The notes under the pieces: model-generated
What the model was told of the DNA's origin: nothing
Databases searched by the model: none
The model's input: only the letters and a program-made list of their open reading frames with translations
Part shown: piece by piece, positions 8,591 to 16,332 of the stretch
Position numbering within the stretch: position 1 is the stretch's first letter
Layout of the letters: each line of letters starts with the position of its first letter
Assembly (NCBI RefSeq): GCF_027118995.1
Contig: NZ_CP098242.1
Coordinates: 2,542,301 to 2,606,300 of the forward strand
DNA length: 64,000 nt
Reading direction: 5' to 3'
DNA from: Oxalobacter vibrioformis
GTDB lineage: Bacteria; Pseudomonadota; Gammaproteobacteria; Burkholderiales; Burkholderiaceae_D
Made by a program: the position numbers and the translations under genes

Positions 8591-9865
8591 ATGCAGTGCA
8601 CGATAGAAATCTTCAAGAACAACTGGTGGCAGGAATGCTGTACTGTCACGGTCGACGATATCGCCGTCGGCAGAAACAGTTCGTCTGTCACGACCTTTAA
8701 TCCGGATTATCTCTTTGAAGGGCACCAGGCGCCTTCATTGCGCTTCAGTCCGCAATCCACCACGCTGGAATTACCGCACTGGCCATCCTTTCTGCTTGAT
8801 CTCATCCCGCAGGGCGATGGCAGACAATACCTGCAGGAAGTGCTGGAGCTGTCTGACGGCCCGGAGGCTGACTGGCGCATGCTCCTGACGGGCGCCATCA
8901 ACCCGGTCGGGCAGATACGCGTTCGCGAGGCGGCAGATGCCTATAAGGTGCGGATGCGGCAGTTGGACCCCAAATGGTGGGAGCAGGGCTTTACCACAGA
9001 AGAAGTACTCTCCCGCAGCGACGCCTTTGCCGAACATTTTGACGCCCACGGCATATTCAGTGCCGGGGCAACCAGTGTTCAGGGGCTCGCGCCCAAGCTG
9101 CTGTTGGTGCAGGGGAAAGATGGCCTCTGGTATGCCGATGCAACGCTACCGGACAGCAGGGTGGCGCGGCATGTCATTCTCAAGCTTTCACGCGCGAGAA
9201 ACATGGCCGACTGGACCATTCTCCAGCACGAGGCGGCCTACATGCGCCTGGCAAGGGATATGGGGCTTTTCACCACGGGCGACATGCCCGAATGGAAAAA
9301 TGACATGCTGTTCGTGCCGCGCTTTGACCGTCTCGTCACGCCCGGCAGGGTGATCCGCCACCAGCAGGAAAGCATGGTTTCGCTGGCCGGGCTGATTGAT
9401 CCCGAGACCGGCGTGACGCATAACCGGATACTGGAGACCCTCCGGCAGTACGTGAGCGATCCGCACCAGGCCACCCTGGAATACCTCAGGCGAGACATCA
9501 TGAACCTTGCCCTTGGCAATACCGACAACAGCCCGTACAACACCGCTGTGCAGACGGTGAATGGACAAACCCGGCTGACGCCGCTTTATGATTTTGCCCC
9601 CATGTATCTCGACAGGGATGACATATCCCGTACCCTCGAATGGGTGGATGAAAACGGCAATGAACTTGCCAACTGGGCCGATATCCTCAATGCACTCCCG
9701 TTTTCAGACGCGGAAAAAACCGCATTGCGCAACGAACTGCGCACCTTTGGCCAGCGCATGGAAAAACTTGAAGCCCTGATGGCGCAGCATGGCGTCAGCG
9801 ATGACATCATGACAGACCGCTATTACGGTATCCAGAACCAGCGCTGGCAGTTGCGAGAGCTGTAG
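8591..9865 (+). CDS. HipA-like Ser/Thr kinase
   Basis: A 424-residue protein of the HipA fold. Visible motifs are a Gly-rich loop (FSAGATSVQGLAPKLLL), an ATP-lysine strand (ARHVILKLSR) and 'FVPRFDR'. The catalytic/metal region 'NLALGNTDNSPYNTAV' and 'YDFAPMY' follow. In the usual N-x-D-x-H-x-x-N pattern the Asp is kept but the His position is Ser here. HipA toxins phosphorylate GltX and are held by a DNA-binding HipB partner encoded just upstream. No HTH protein is encoded nearby; the upstream neighbour is instead a beta-propeller protein. It may be an orphan kinase regulated in another way, or have a changed activity. Confidence 0.8.
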   Translation: MQCTIEIFKNNWWQECCTVTVDDIAVGRNSSSVTTFNPDYLFEGHQAPSLRFSPQSTTLELPHWPSFLLDLIPQGDGRQYLQEVLELSDGPEADWRMLLTGAINPVGQIRVREAADAYKVRMRQLDPKWWEQGFTTEEVLSRSDAFAEHFDAHGIFSAGATSVQGLAPKLLLVQGKDGLWYADATLPDSRVARHVILKLSRARNMADWTILQHEAAYMRLARDMGLFTTGDMPEWKNDMLFVPRFDRLVTPGRVIRHQQESMVSLAGLIDPETGVTHNRILETLRQYVSDPHQATLEYLRRDIMNLALGNTDNSPYNTAVQTVNGQTRLTPLYDFAPMYLDRDDISRTLEWVDENGNELANWADILNALPFSDAEKTALRNELRTFGQRMEKLEALMAQHGVSDDIMTDRYYGIQNQRWQLREL

Positions 9866-9877
9866 GGGTTGTCTCCC

Positions 9878-11122
9878 TTACACCAGCCCCTCAAACAACA
9901 CAACTTCCACGGTATCCCCGGCCGGTACCGCCTCACCTTCAGCAGGCAGGATAATCATACAGTTGGCCTGTGTCATTGAAGAAAGCATGCCGGAGCCCTG
10001 GTCACCCGTGGTGCGCACAACCCATTCACCCTGTTCATTTGGTGCCAGGATGCCGCGCTGGTACTCCGTGCGCCCCCGCCGCTTGGAAAGCGGAGAAACG
10101 GTTTTGACCCGCATGTGAGGAAGGGGAGCAGGGTACGTTCCCATCAGGTAATAGAGCGCATCCCGGACAAAAAAGTAAAACGTGGCCATCACGGCAACCG
10201 GATTGCCAGGCAGCCCAAAAACACAGGTTTGCCGTTCGCCTGAGAGGATGCGCCCAAAAGCCATCGGGCGTCCGGGGCGCATGCTGATATTCCAGAAAGC
10301 CATTTCAGCCAGATCGGCCATCACTTCCTTTGTATAGTCGGCTTCGCCGACGGACACGCCCCCTGTGGTGATGATGGCGTCGGCCCTGCCTGCCGCCTCA
10401 AGAAATGCCGCCCGGATCAGTTTGGGATCATCCCTGACTACACCCATATCGATGATCTCGCAGCCCAGGCGTTTGACCATGCCGTAAAGCGAATACCGGT
10501 TGCTGTCGTAAATGCTCCCGGCCAAGAGCGGCGTGCCAACCGGGCAAAGCTCGTCCCCGGTTGAAAAAATCGCGACAACCGGGCGTTTTTTCACTGCAAC
10601 TTCTGCCATGCCCAGTGAAGCCAACAGCCCAAGATGGGCTGGCTGCAGCAGCGTCCCTTCTGTCAGGCAGGTTTCCCCCGCTTTCACATCTTCACCGCGC
10701 AGCCGGACATTGGCGCCCGGTGCGACATTTGCGGCAGGGAGAGTGACAGTGCCATCTTTCACCACCACATTTTCCTGCTGGATCACGGTATCGCAGCCTT
10801 CGGGCATCACACCGCCTGTCATGATCTGCACACACTCCCCCTGGACAAGGGTGCCTTCAAAGCGATGCCCGGCAAAAGCCGCACCGGCGATTTTCAGTAC
10901 CTGCTTTATTCCCAGGTCCAGCCCCCTCGCGGAAAAAGCGTATCCGTCCATCGCCGCATTATCCTGAAAAGGCACATCAATCGGGGAAGTGATATCTTCT
11001 GCCAGCACCCGGAAAAACGCTTCCTTCAGCGGCACCTTTTCCTTCATGTCGAGCGGACGAACGACTTCACTGATGACACGTTGTGCATGCGCCACAGGCA
11101 ATGAATGACTTTTGTTTTTCAT
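9878..11122 (-). CDS. moeA: Molybdopterin molybdenumtransferase MoeA
   Basis: A 414-residue cytoplasmic enzyme that inserts molybdate into adenylated molybdopterin, the last common step of Mo-cofactor synthesis. Visible motifs include 'PFQDNAAMDGYAF', 'FSTGDEL', 'TTGGVSVGEADY', 'RPGRPMAFG' and 'FGLPGNPVA', with a C-terminal beta domain. It is the third gene of a moaA-mobA-moeA operon, 51 bases after mobA. Full length and intact. Confidence 0.95.
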   Translation of the reverse strand: MKNKSHSLPVAHAQRVISEVVRPLDMKEKVPLKEAFFRVLAEDITSPIDVPFQDNAAMDGYAFSARGLDLGIKQVLKIAGAAFAGHRFEGTLVQGECVQIMTGGVMPEGCDTVIQQENVVVKDGTVTLPAANVAPGANVRLRGEDVKAGETCLTEGTLLQPAHLGLLASLGMAEVAVKKRPVVAIFSTGDELCPVGTPLLAGSIYDSNRYSLYGMVKRLGCEIIDMGVVRDDPKLIRAAFLEAAGRADAIITTGGVSVGEADYTKEVMADLAEMAFWNISMRPGRPMAFGRILSGERQTCVFGLPGNPVAVMATFYFFVRDALYYLMGTYPAPLPHMRVKTVSPLSKRRGRTEYQRGILAPNEQGEWVVRTTGDQGSGMLSSMTQANCMIILPAEGEAVPAGDTVEVVLFEGLV

Positions 11123-11173
11123 TGGAGGTTATTTCTTATAAATCAGTGCATTGCAATTATTTATTGAAGTAAT

Positions 11174-11794
11174 TTATTCTTTTTTGCCGGTTGTTTTTTC
11201 CAGGGTTTCCAGCTCTGCCAGTGTGTTGATATTGTGAAATGCCGTCTCATCCATGAAGTGCGCATGGGCCACATGAAGTGATCCATACCAGGCATCTATT
11301 TTACGCTGGCCGGTTTCAAGAAAAGCCAGAAGATGCGGAAGAAGTTCCCGCCGCATCAGGCAGAAAACCGGCTGTAGTGTGACGTCTGTCACACGACCTG
11401 TAGCGGCAATCGCTATATCGGCATTTTCCCGCAGGAGCGCTTTGCCCAGTGCTTCCACCAGCGTTTCAGGAAAAAAGGGAGAATCGCAGGGGACCGTGAC
11501 CAGATAAGGCGTTTTGCAGTGCTTCAGGCCGGTGGCAAAGCCTGCCAGCGGGCCGGAAAACGTGAGAGGCTCATCTGAAACAACCGCCAGCCCGCTTTCA
11601 GCATAACGTGCAATATTCTGGTTGGCATTCAGCAGCAAAGCACCGACCTGGGGAGCCAGCCTTTCTGCCGCGTGTATGAAAAGCGGTTTGCCGCGAAAAA
11701 GCTGGAGGCCCTTGTCTACCGAGCCCATTCTTGTGCCGCGTCCACCAGCCAGAACCAGCCCCGTAACCGCTTCTTTTGCCAGCGCTTTGCTCAT
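11174..11794 (-). CDS. mobA: Molybdenum cofactor guanylyltransferase MobA
   Basis: A 206-residue nucleotidyltransferase that links GMP to Mo-molybdopterin to form the MGD cofactor of DMSO-reductase-family enzymes (formate dehydrogenases, for example). The N-terminal nucleotide-binding signature GLVLAGGRGTRMGSVDKGLQ and the later VTVPCDSPFF metal-binding segment are clear. It lies 36 bases downstream of moaA in the same operon. Its presence implies the cell makes bis-MGD enzymes. Confidence 0.93.
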   Translation of the reverse strand: MSKALAKEAVTGLVLAGGRGTRMGSVDKGLQLFRGKPLFIHAAERLAPQVGALLLNANQNIARYAESGLAVVSDEPLTFSGPLAGFATGLKHCKTPYLVTVPCDSPFFPETLVEALGKALLRENADIAIAATGRVTDVTLQPVFCLMRRELLPHLLAFLETGQRKIDAWYGSLHVAHAHFMDETAFHNINTLAELETLEKTTGKKE

Positions 11795-11830
11795 GTTTTT
11801 TGCTGCCTGTTAAAGGAAAACGCCGCCATC

Positions 11831-12919
11831 TCATCCGCCTATATAGGACATTTCCACCTTCTGGCCAGGCATCGCCGTACGGGTGTTTCGCAGTTCCGAA
11901 TACCGGTTTTCGCGGTTTTGCCAGTGGCGCGCCAGCACATGGGCGAGTTGCTCATCAGACCAGCCATCACGGATGAGCGGTTTCAGGTCAAAACCGGCCG
12001 TGGCAAAAAGGCAGGTATACAGCCGGCCTGTTGTTGACATGCGAATCCGGGTGCAGTCGCCGCAAAAGGCCTGCGTCACACTGGCAATGACCCCGATTTC
12101 ACCGCTGCCGTCGCGGTAGCGCCACCGGGAGGCTGTCTCGCCCGGATAATTCGGTGACAGGGGTTCCAGCGGTATCTCGGCATGTATCAGGCTGACCAGC
12201 GTGTCAGACGGCACAATCTCGTCTGAGAGCCACCCATTGGTATTTCCCGCATCCATATACTCAATAAAGCGGGGAATGATACCCGTGTGCCTGAAATGGC
12301 GGGCAATCGGCAGGATTTCCTGCTCATTCATCCCTTTCTTGACAACCGTATTCACCTTGAGCGGAGAAAAACCGGCAGACTGCGCCGCCTCAATGCCTGC
12401 CAATACCTGCGCGACCGGAAAATCCACATCATTCATCCGGCGAAATACTCTGTCATCCAGCGCATCCAGGGAGACCGTAATGCGTTTCAAGCCTGCGTCA
12501 TACAGCGACCGGGCCTTTTTGGCGAGGAGCGCGCCGTTGGTGGTGAGTGTCAGGTCAATATCATGGCCATCCGGCGTTTTGAGCATTGCCAGTTGTTCAA
12601 CAAGATTTTCCACATGACGCCGCATCAGCGGCTCGCCACCAGTCAGGCGTATCTTTTCAACGCCAAGATTCACGAAAATACCGGCAAGACGGCTGATTTC
12701 CTCGAAAGACAGCATTTCCGAATGCGGGATAAACTGGAAATCCCTGCCGAAAACCTGTTTCGGCATGCAGTAGACACAGCGCAGGTTGCAGCGGTCCGTC
12801 ACCGATATGCGCAGATCACGCAGCGGGCGCGCCAACCTGTCTGCTACCGGGATAGCAGGAGCCTGCCTCGCAGCAGCAGGCGTTGCCACAGGAATAATGG
12901 AAATGACTTTCTCTTGCAT
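11831..12919 (-). CDS. moaA: GTP 3',8-cyclase MoaA
   Basis: A radical-SAM enzyme that starts molybdopterin synthesis from GTP. The N-terminal [4Fe-4S] motif [13 protein letters not shown], the GGEPLMR motif, the C-terminal cluster ligands ([10 protein letters not shown]...YTCLFA) and the terminal Gly-Gly (SYIGG) are all visible. The start is uncertain: ATG at 12919 (MQEKVISII) gives 362 residues; another at 12979 gives 382. Neither has a good ribosome binding site. It is first in the moaA-mobA-moeA operon; an IS3-type remnant lies about 135 bases upstream and may have changed its promoter region. Confidence 0.93.
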   Translation of the reverse strand: MQEKVISIIPVATPAAARQAPAIPVADRLARPLRDLRISVTDRCNLRCVYCMPKQVFGRDFQFIPHSEMLSFEEISRLAGIFVNLGVEKIRLTGGEPLMRRHVENLVEQLAMLKTPDGHDIDLTLTTNGALLAKKARSLYDAGLKRITVSLDALDDRVFRRMNDVDFPVAQVLAGIEAAQSAGFSPLKVNTVVKKGMNEQEILPIARHFRHTGIIPRFIEYMDAGNTNGWLSDEIVPSDTLVSLIHAEIPLEPLSPNYPGETASRWRYRDGSGEIGVIASVTQAFCGDCTRIRMSTTGRLYTCLFATAGFDLKPLIRDGWSDEQLAHVLARHWQNRENRYSELRNTRTAMPGQKVEMSYIGG

Positions 12920-13054
12920 GCCAGTAATAAGAAAATCCGGCAAAAACCGGAAAAACAGCTTTATCCCCAAAGATACCATGAACTGCCCGATTCATCTTTT
13001 GGGGGAGTCAAAAACCATCAAGACCGGCAGATGGTTGGATTGCTGAAACCCTGG

Positions 13055-13185
13055 CGAAGAATGTTGCAGCAGCGTGAAATCACCCGGAGTATGTCGCGCA
13101 AGGGAAATTGTCTGGATAATGCGGCGATGGCGCGTTTCTTCGGTACGTTGACGTCCGAATGCTTTTACCTCCAAAAAACGGCGTG
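13055..13185 (+). mobile_element. IS3-family transposase remnant
   Basis: In one frame the DNA reads 'QQREITRSMSRKGNCLDNAA' followed by 'MARFFGTLTSECFYL'. That is the 'SMSRKGNCWDNAxxExFFxxLKxE' block around the last acidic residue of IS3-family OrfB transposases. Here that Glu is replaced (MARFF for xESFF), and nothing before or after is recognisable. It is a decayed scar, not an active element. No terminal repeats were found. Confidence 0.75.
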
Positions 13186-13337
13186 TCCTCATGTCACGGA
13201 AACGCTTATCTGGCGGGGCTGTCAGAGGCGCAGGACAAAGATTGTGACAGTTAGCCTTTTGAGGTTCACAACGTGCGTATATTGTGGTAGTTGCAGGCGA
13301 ATTTTGAGCCTGCCGATAACCATAAAGGTAATACGCT

Positions 13338-14783
13338 ATGTTCAATCACGAAAACAGAATCAATTACGACTCCCTTGAGGACTGGGAGGAAAACCCGGCA
13401 GGCAGGGCCATGCTCAAAATGCCCTGGCTGTGGGATGAAGGCGAATATCCCAAAAGTAAAAGCGAGCTGGCCAACCCGCCAGCACAGGCCGCCGAACAAA
13501 CGCCAGGCGCTATAGCTGACTACAAGCCGATGGAAATACCGGACTATACGAAATCCTTGCCCAATCCCTTTGAGGCGGCAACTGCGCCAACAACGGGATT
13601 TAAACTGTATTCGCAAAAAAACAATTTTGCGCCATCTAGCTATGATCCGATCAAAAATGGGGACAACGATGCAATGCTGAAGCAAATAGCCGGACTGAAG
13701 CCACATCCAGACGCCTGGCAGGAATTCCAGTCAAGGCAGGCGAAACTGAAAACCGATCAGGTTACCCCTGCTGCCAGCACATACCCATACAACGATGTGG
13801 GCCAAACACTGAAGCCGCTTAGCGACCTAACCATCGAAAACGTGGTGAAACCCACAGTACAGTATGTCCAGAAATCAATAAGGGAAAAACAGGGCGTTGA
13901 ACTTTTTCCTGAAATAGTGACGGGAGAAAACTGGGCTCCGATCAAAGACAGACCCAATGTTGTTCCCACACCCGAAGCCGATTTGCTGAAAACATCAAAA
14001 CCCGTGAGCGACGCACTGTTAAACACCTATAAAAAGGATAACGTCGTCAATGCCATGAACGCCATTTATGCCGCTGACACACTCAATCATGAAAGCGACA
14101 TGGCCAACCCGAATGACGACTTCTCAAAAGGCATTGAATACACCTCGCGGGAAAATGAAGTATCACAACGGGCGACCCAACAACTATTCAACAAGCTCTT
14201 TTCTCCCGACGGCACCAGGACCAAAGAAATGGATGCGTGGCTGAAACAAGAGGAAGCGTGGCTGGAAAACAACCCCTTGCCGGAACTTCGGGACTTTTGG
14301 AAAATTGACTGGAAAAAGCATCCAGACAAGGTAGTGGAACTGGGCGGCAAGTATTTCCGTCAGAGCGTAGTCGGGAATTACGCCTATGGGCTTGCTCTCA
14401 GCATGATCGACAGCCCTGGCAGCAAGGGTAACCCAATCCTTAACCAGCAAGTCGAAGGGACCATGACCGGCATCGCGCGTATCTTTTGCCAGAAGGATGA
14501 GATTTTGCAGGCGGCCATTGTATACGGCAAAGCCGGGAAACCGGCAGAAGGCTGGGACTTCATGGTGGCTAAAGCGACAAGCAAACTTCCCCTGGCTTCC
14601 AGCGAGGGCATCCGCTTTTTGAACCGATTTCTGACTCAGGAGCAGAAGGAACAGATGTTCCATCTGATGACGAAGGATGTCAAACAGAAGGATATCGACA
14701 AAACCGACGTTGTGCCTCGTGACAACACAGATAACGGCCCATTACCTCTGTTGAAAAAGATCATGCCGCGTCGTATGAAATAG
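13338..14783 (+). CDS. Hypothetical protein, unknown family
   Basis: A 481-residue hydrophilic protein with no signal peptide or membrane segment. The N-terminal 150 residues are Pro/Asn/Gln-rich and probably disordered (several 'PNPF', 'PAQAAEQTPGAIADYKP' stretches). The C-terminal part from about residue 220 looks helical (TSRENEVSQRATQQLFNKLF; MIDSPGSKGNPILNQQVEGT). AAAGG precedes the ATG. It follows a transposase scar and precedes Sel1-repeat genes. A secreted effector or a phage-type structural protein is possible, but the sequence alone does not show it. Confidence 0.5.
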   Translation: MFNHENRINYDSLEDWEENPAGRAMLKMPWLWDEGEYPKSKSELANPPAQAAEQTPGAIADYKPMEIPDYTKSLPNPFEAATAPTTGFKLYSQKNNFAPSSYDPIKNGDNDAMLKQIAGLKPHPDAWQEFQSRQAKLKTDQVTPAASTYPYNDVGQTLKPLSDLTIENVVKPTVQYVQKSIREKQGVELFPEIVTGENWAPIKDRPNVVPTPEADLLKTSKPVSDALLNTYKKDNVVNAMNAIYAADTLNHESDMANPNDDFSKGIEYTSRENEVSQRATQQLFNKLFSPDGTRTKEMDAWLKQEEAWLENNPLPELRDFWKIDWKKHPDKVVELGGKYFRQSVVGNYAYGLALSMIDSPGSKGNPILNQQVEGTMTGIARIFCQKDEILQAAIVYGKAGKPAEGWDFMVAKATSKLPLASSEGIRFLNRFLTQEQKEQMFHLMTKDVKQKDIDKTDVVPRDNTDNGPLPLLKKIMPRRMK

Positions 14784-14808
14784 CCAAACCGTTCCCATCC
14801 TTGGCAAA

Positions 14809-14834
14809 TCGGGATAAGCTCTTGCTTATCCCGA
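14809..14834 (+). other. Strong hairpin between the unknown gene and the Sel1 gene
   Basis: A perfect 11-bp inverted repeat (TCGGGATAAGC / GCTTATCCCGA) with a TCTT loop lies 25 bases after the stop at 14783 and 17 bases before the start at 14852. It has no T-tract on either side, so it is not a standard terminator. It could stabilise the upstream mRNA end or modulate read-through into the Sel1 gene. Confidence 0.6.
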
Positions 14835-14851
14835 ACCATAAAAGGATTGAT

Positions 14852-15832
14852 ATGAAAACCGTTTTAAAACTGTTCTTGGTTGTATTGACTTGTGCCATTG
14901 CCGGTTACGCATTCAGTGGGGAACTGGGTGATGCGGATGCGCTGTATGACAAAGGGCAATACAGGAAGGCTCTTGAAATTTATCTGAAGTATCCAGACCA
15001 TCCAGGTGTCCAGAACAATATCGGCATGATTTATATGAAGCCCGGCATGAGGAATGAAAAGGAAGCGTTGAAGTGGTTCCACAAGTCGGGTGCCCAGGGC
15101 AATACCACAGCGTTATACCATCTTGGCATGGCTTACCAGAAAGGCATTGGTGTCAATGCGGATAAGGCCATGGCCTTGAAATACTATCGGGATGCCGCTG
15201 ACAGGGGTATGCCTGAAGCAATGAATGCGGTCGGCCTCTTCTACGACAATGGATGGGGCATCAGACAGAATGAACAACAGGCAGCGAAGTGGTATCAGAA
15301 AGCCGCCGATCACGGGAATGCCCTCGGCCATTGCAACCTGGCTTATGTGCTCATGTATGGCAAGATCATCAAACACGATTACAATAAGGCGCATGCAGTT
15401 TTAAACCAGTGTTTGCAGGCCAATCCTGATAACGCCTGCTGTAATGGCCGCTTGTCTGAACTGTATGCTGACGGGTGGGGTGTGTCGAGAGACTTTAAAA
15501 AAGCGCACGAACTTCGTGTAAAGGCAGCAGCAGGTGACGATGCTGTTGACATGTATATGATGGGACGTGATCTGGATTACGGTATCGGTGTCGAAAAAGA
15601 CCAGACTGCGGCACTTAACTGGTATCAGAAAGCTGCCGCGAAAGATCACGCAAAATCCATGTATCGGTTGTATGAAGTATACGAATACGGCAAACTGGGG
15701 CAGGCGGTAGACAAGAAGAAAGCGGCTGAATGGAGAGCCAGGGCAGAAAAGGCCATGAAAGAACAGGGATTATCCCGGAATGAATGGGTAGATGATTTCC
15801 GGCTCAAAATGGAAGAAGCAGACAAAGATTAA
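14852..15832 (+). CDS. Exported Sel1-repeat protein
   Basis: The start is set at the ATG at 14852 (MKTVLKLFLVVLTCAIAGYAFS), after AAAAGG; an upstream in-frame ATG at 14801 has no such support. A signal peptide of about 22 residues is followed by six or more Sel1-like (TPR-type) repeats, such as 'ALYHLGMAYQKGIGVNADKA', 'AMNAVGLFYDNGWGIRQNEQ' and 'MYMMGRDLDYGIGVEKDQTA'. A charged tail ends in 'DDFRLKMEEADKD'. Sel1 proteins act as periplasmic or outer-membrane scaffolds. A C-terminal copy of this gene lies at 42262-42440. Confidence 0.8.
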   Translation: MKTVLKLFLVVLTCAIAGYAFSGELGDADALYDKGQYRKALEIYLKYPDHPGVQNNIGMIYMKPGMRNEKEALKWFHKSGAQGNTTALYHLGMAYQKGIGVNADKAMALKYYRDAADRGMPEAMNAVGLFYDNGWGIRQNEQQAAKWYQKAADHGNALGHCNLAYVLMYGKIIKHDYNKAHAVLNQCLQANPDNACCNGRLSELYADGWGVSRDFKKAHELRVKAAAGDDAVDMYMMGRDLDYGIGVEKDQTAALNWYQKAAAKDHAKSMYRLYEVYEYGKLGQAVDKKKAAEWRARAEKAMKEQGLSRNEWVDDFRLKMEEADKD

Positions 15833-15839
15833 GCTTCAG

Positions 15840-16133
15840 AAACATGGCGTGAGCCTGTCTGCCCAACAGGGATATGCACCGGCCCGGTTCAATCCTGGGT
15901 ATTACATGCGAGGACAGGGTGTCAGAAAGGCTTTTGAAGCAGCCGTTGCATTGTTCCAGAAAGCGGAAAACCAGGGCTTGCCAGATGCACAGGTGCTTCC
16001 TGGCGAAGCACAGGAACGCGGCAACGGCGTAAAGCCGGATCGCAAGGAGGTTGTCAAGTGGTACAAGAAAGTTGCTCTACAGGGCGACAAGGATGCCATT
16101 GCCAAGCTGAAAAAGATGTCACAAGATAAATGA
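15840..16133 (+). pseudogene. Sel1-repeat gene fragment
   Basis: Immediately after the Sel1 gene another frame carries about 95 residues of degenerate Sel1 repeats: 'SAQQGYAPARFNPGYYMRGQ', 'KAENQGLPDAQVLPGEAQER' and 'VVKWYKKVALQGDKDAIAKL'. It has no signal peptide or ribosome binding site, and the repeats contain atypical Pro and Arg substitutions. This looks like the 3' end of a second, decayed Sel1 gene left by tandem duplication and deletion. Confidence 0.7.
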
Positions 16134-16275
16134 CGCAGAAAGATTTCGGCAATATCCAGGTGAGCCTTTTTGCTGAATCCGCGCGATACTCCCGTTTTCA
16201 GGCAATGGCTTGAAGAAGCGGTTGAGCATGACGATGAGGAATAACCGGCGGTTTCCGGGAATCGCAACATGACGG

Positions 16276-16309
16276 TATAAAAAAAGGGAGCGTTATTCAC
16301 GCTCCCTTT
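16276..16309 (-). terminator. Terminator of rne
   Basis: A 10-bp stem (AAAGGGAGCG / CGCTCCCTTT) with a 7-nt loop is flanked on the + strand by an A-run, giving a U-tract on the minus strand. It lies 24 bases after the rne stop. Confidence 0.85.
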
Positions 16310-16332
16310 CCCATCAAAGCCAGTGATCCGGC

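Noticed and set aside
12287..13378. 363-residue plus-strand open frame across moaA
   Set aside because: Antisense to moaA; only its last part (13055-13185) has meaning, as an IS3 transposase remnant.
16140..16245. Short frame reading LLNPRDTPVFRQWLEEAVEHDDEE before a stop
   Set aside because: Looks like the end of some gene, but too short to assign and without a start.
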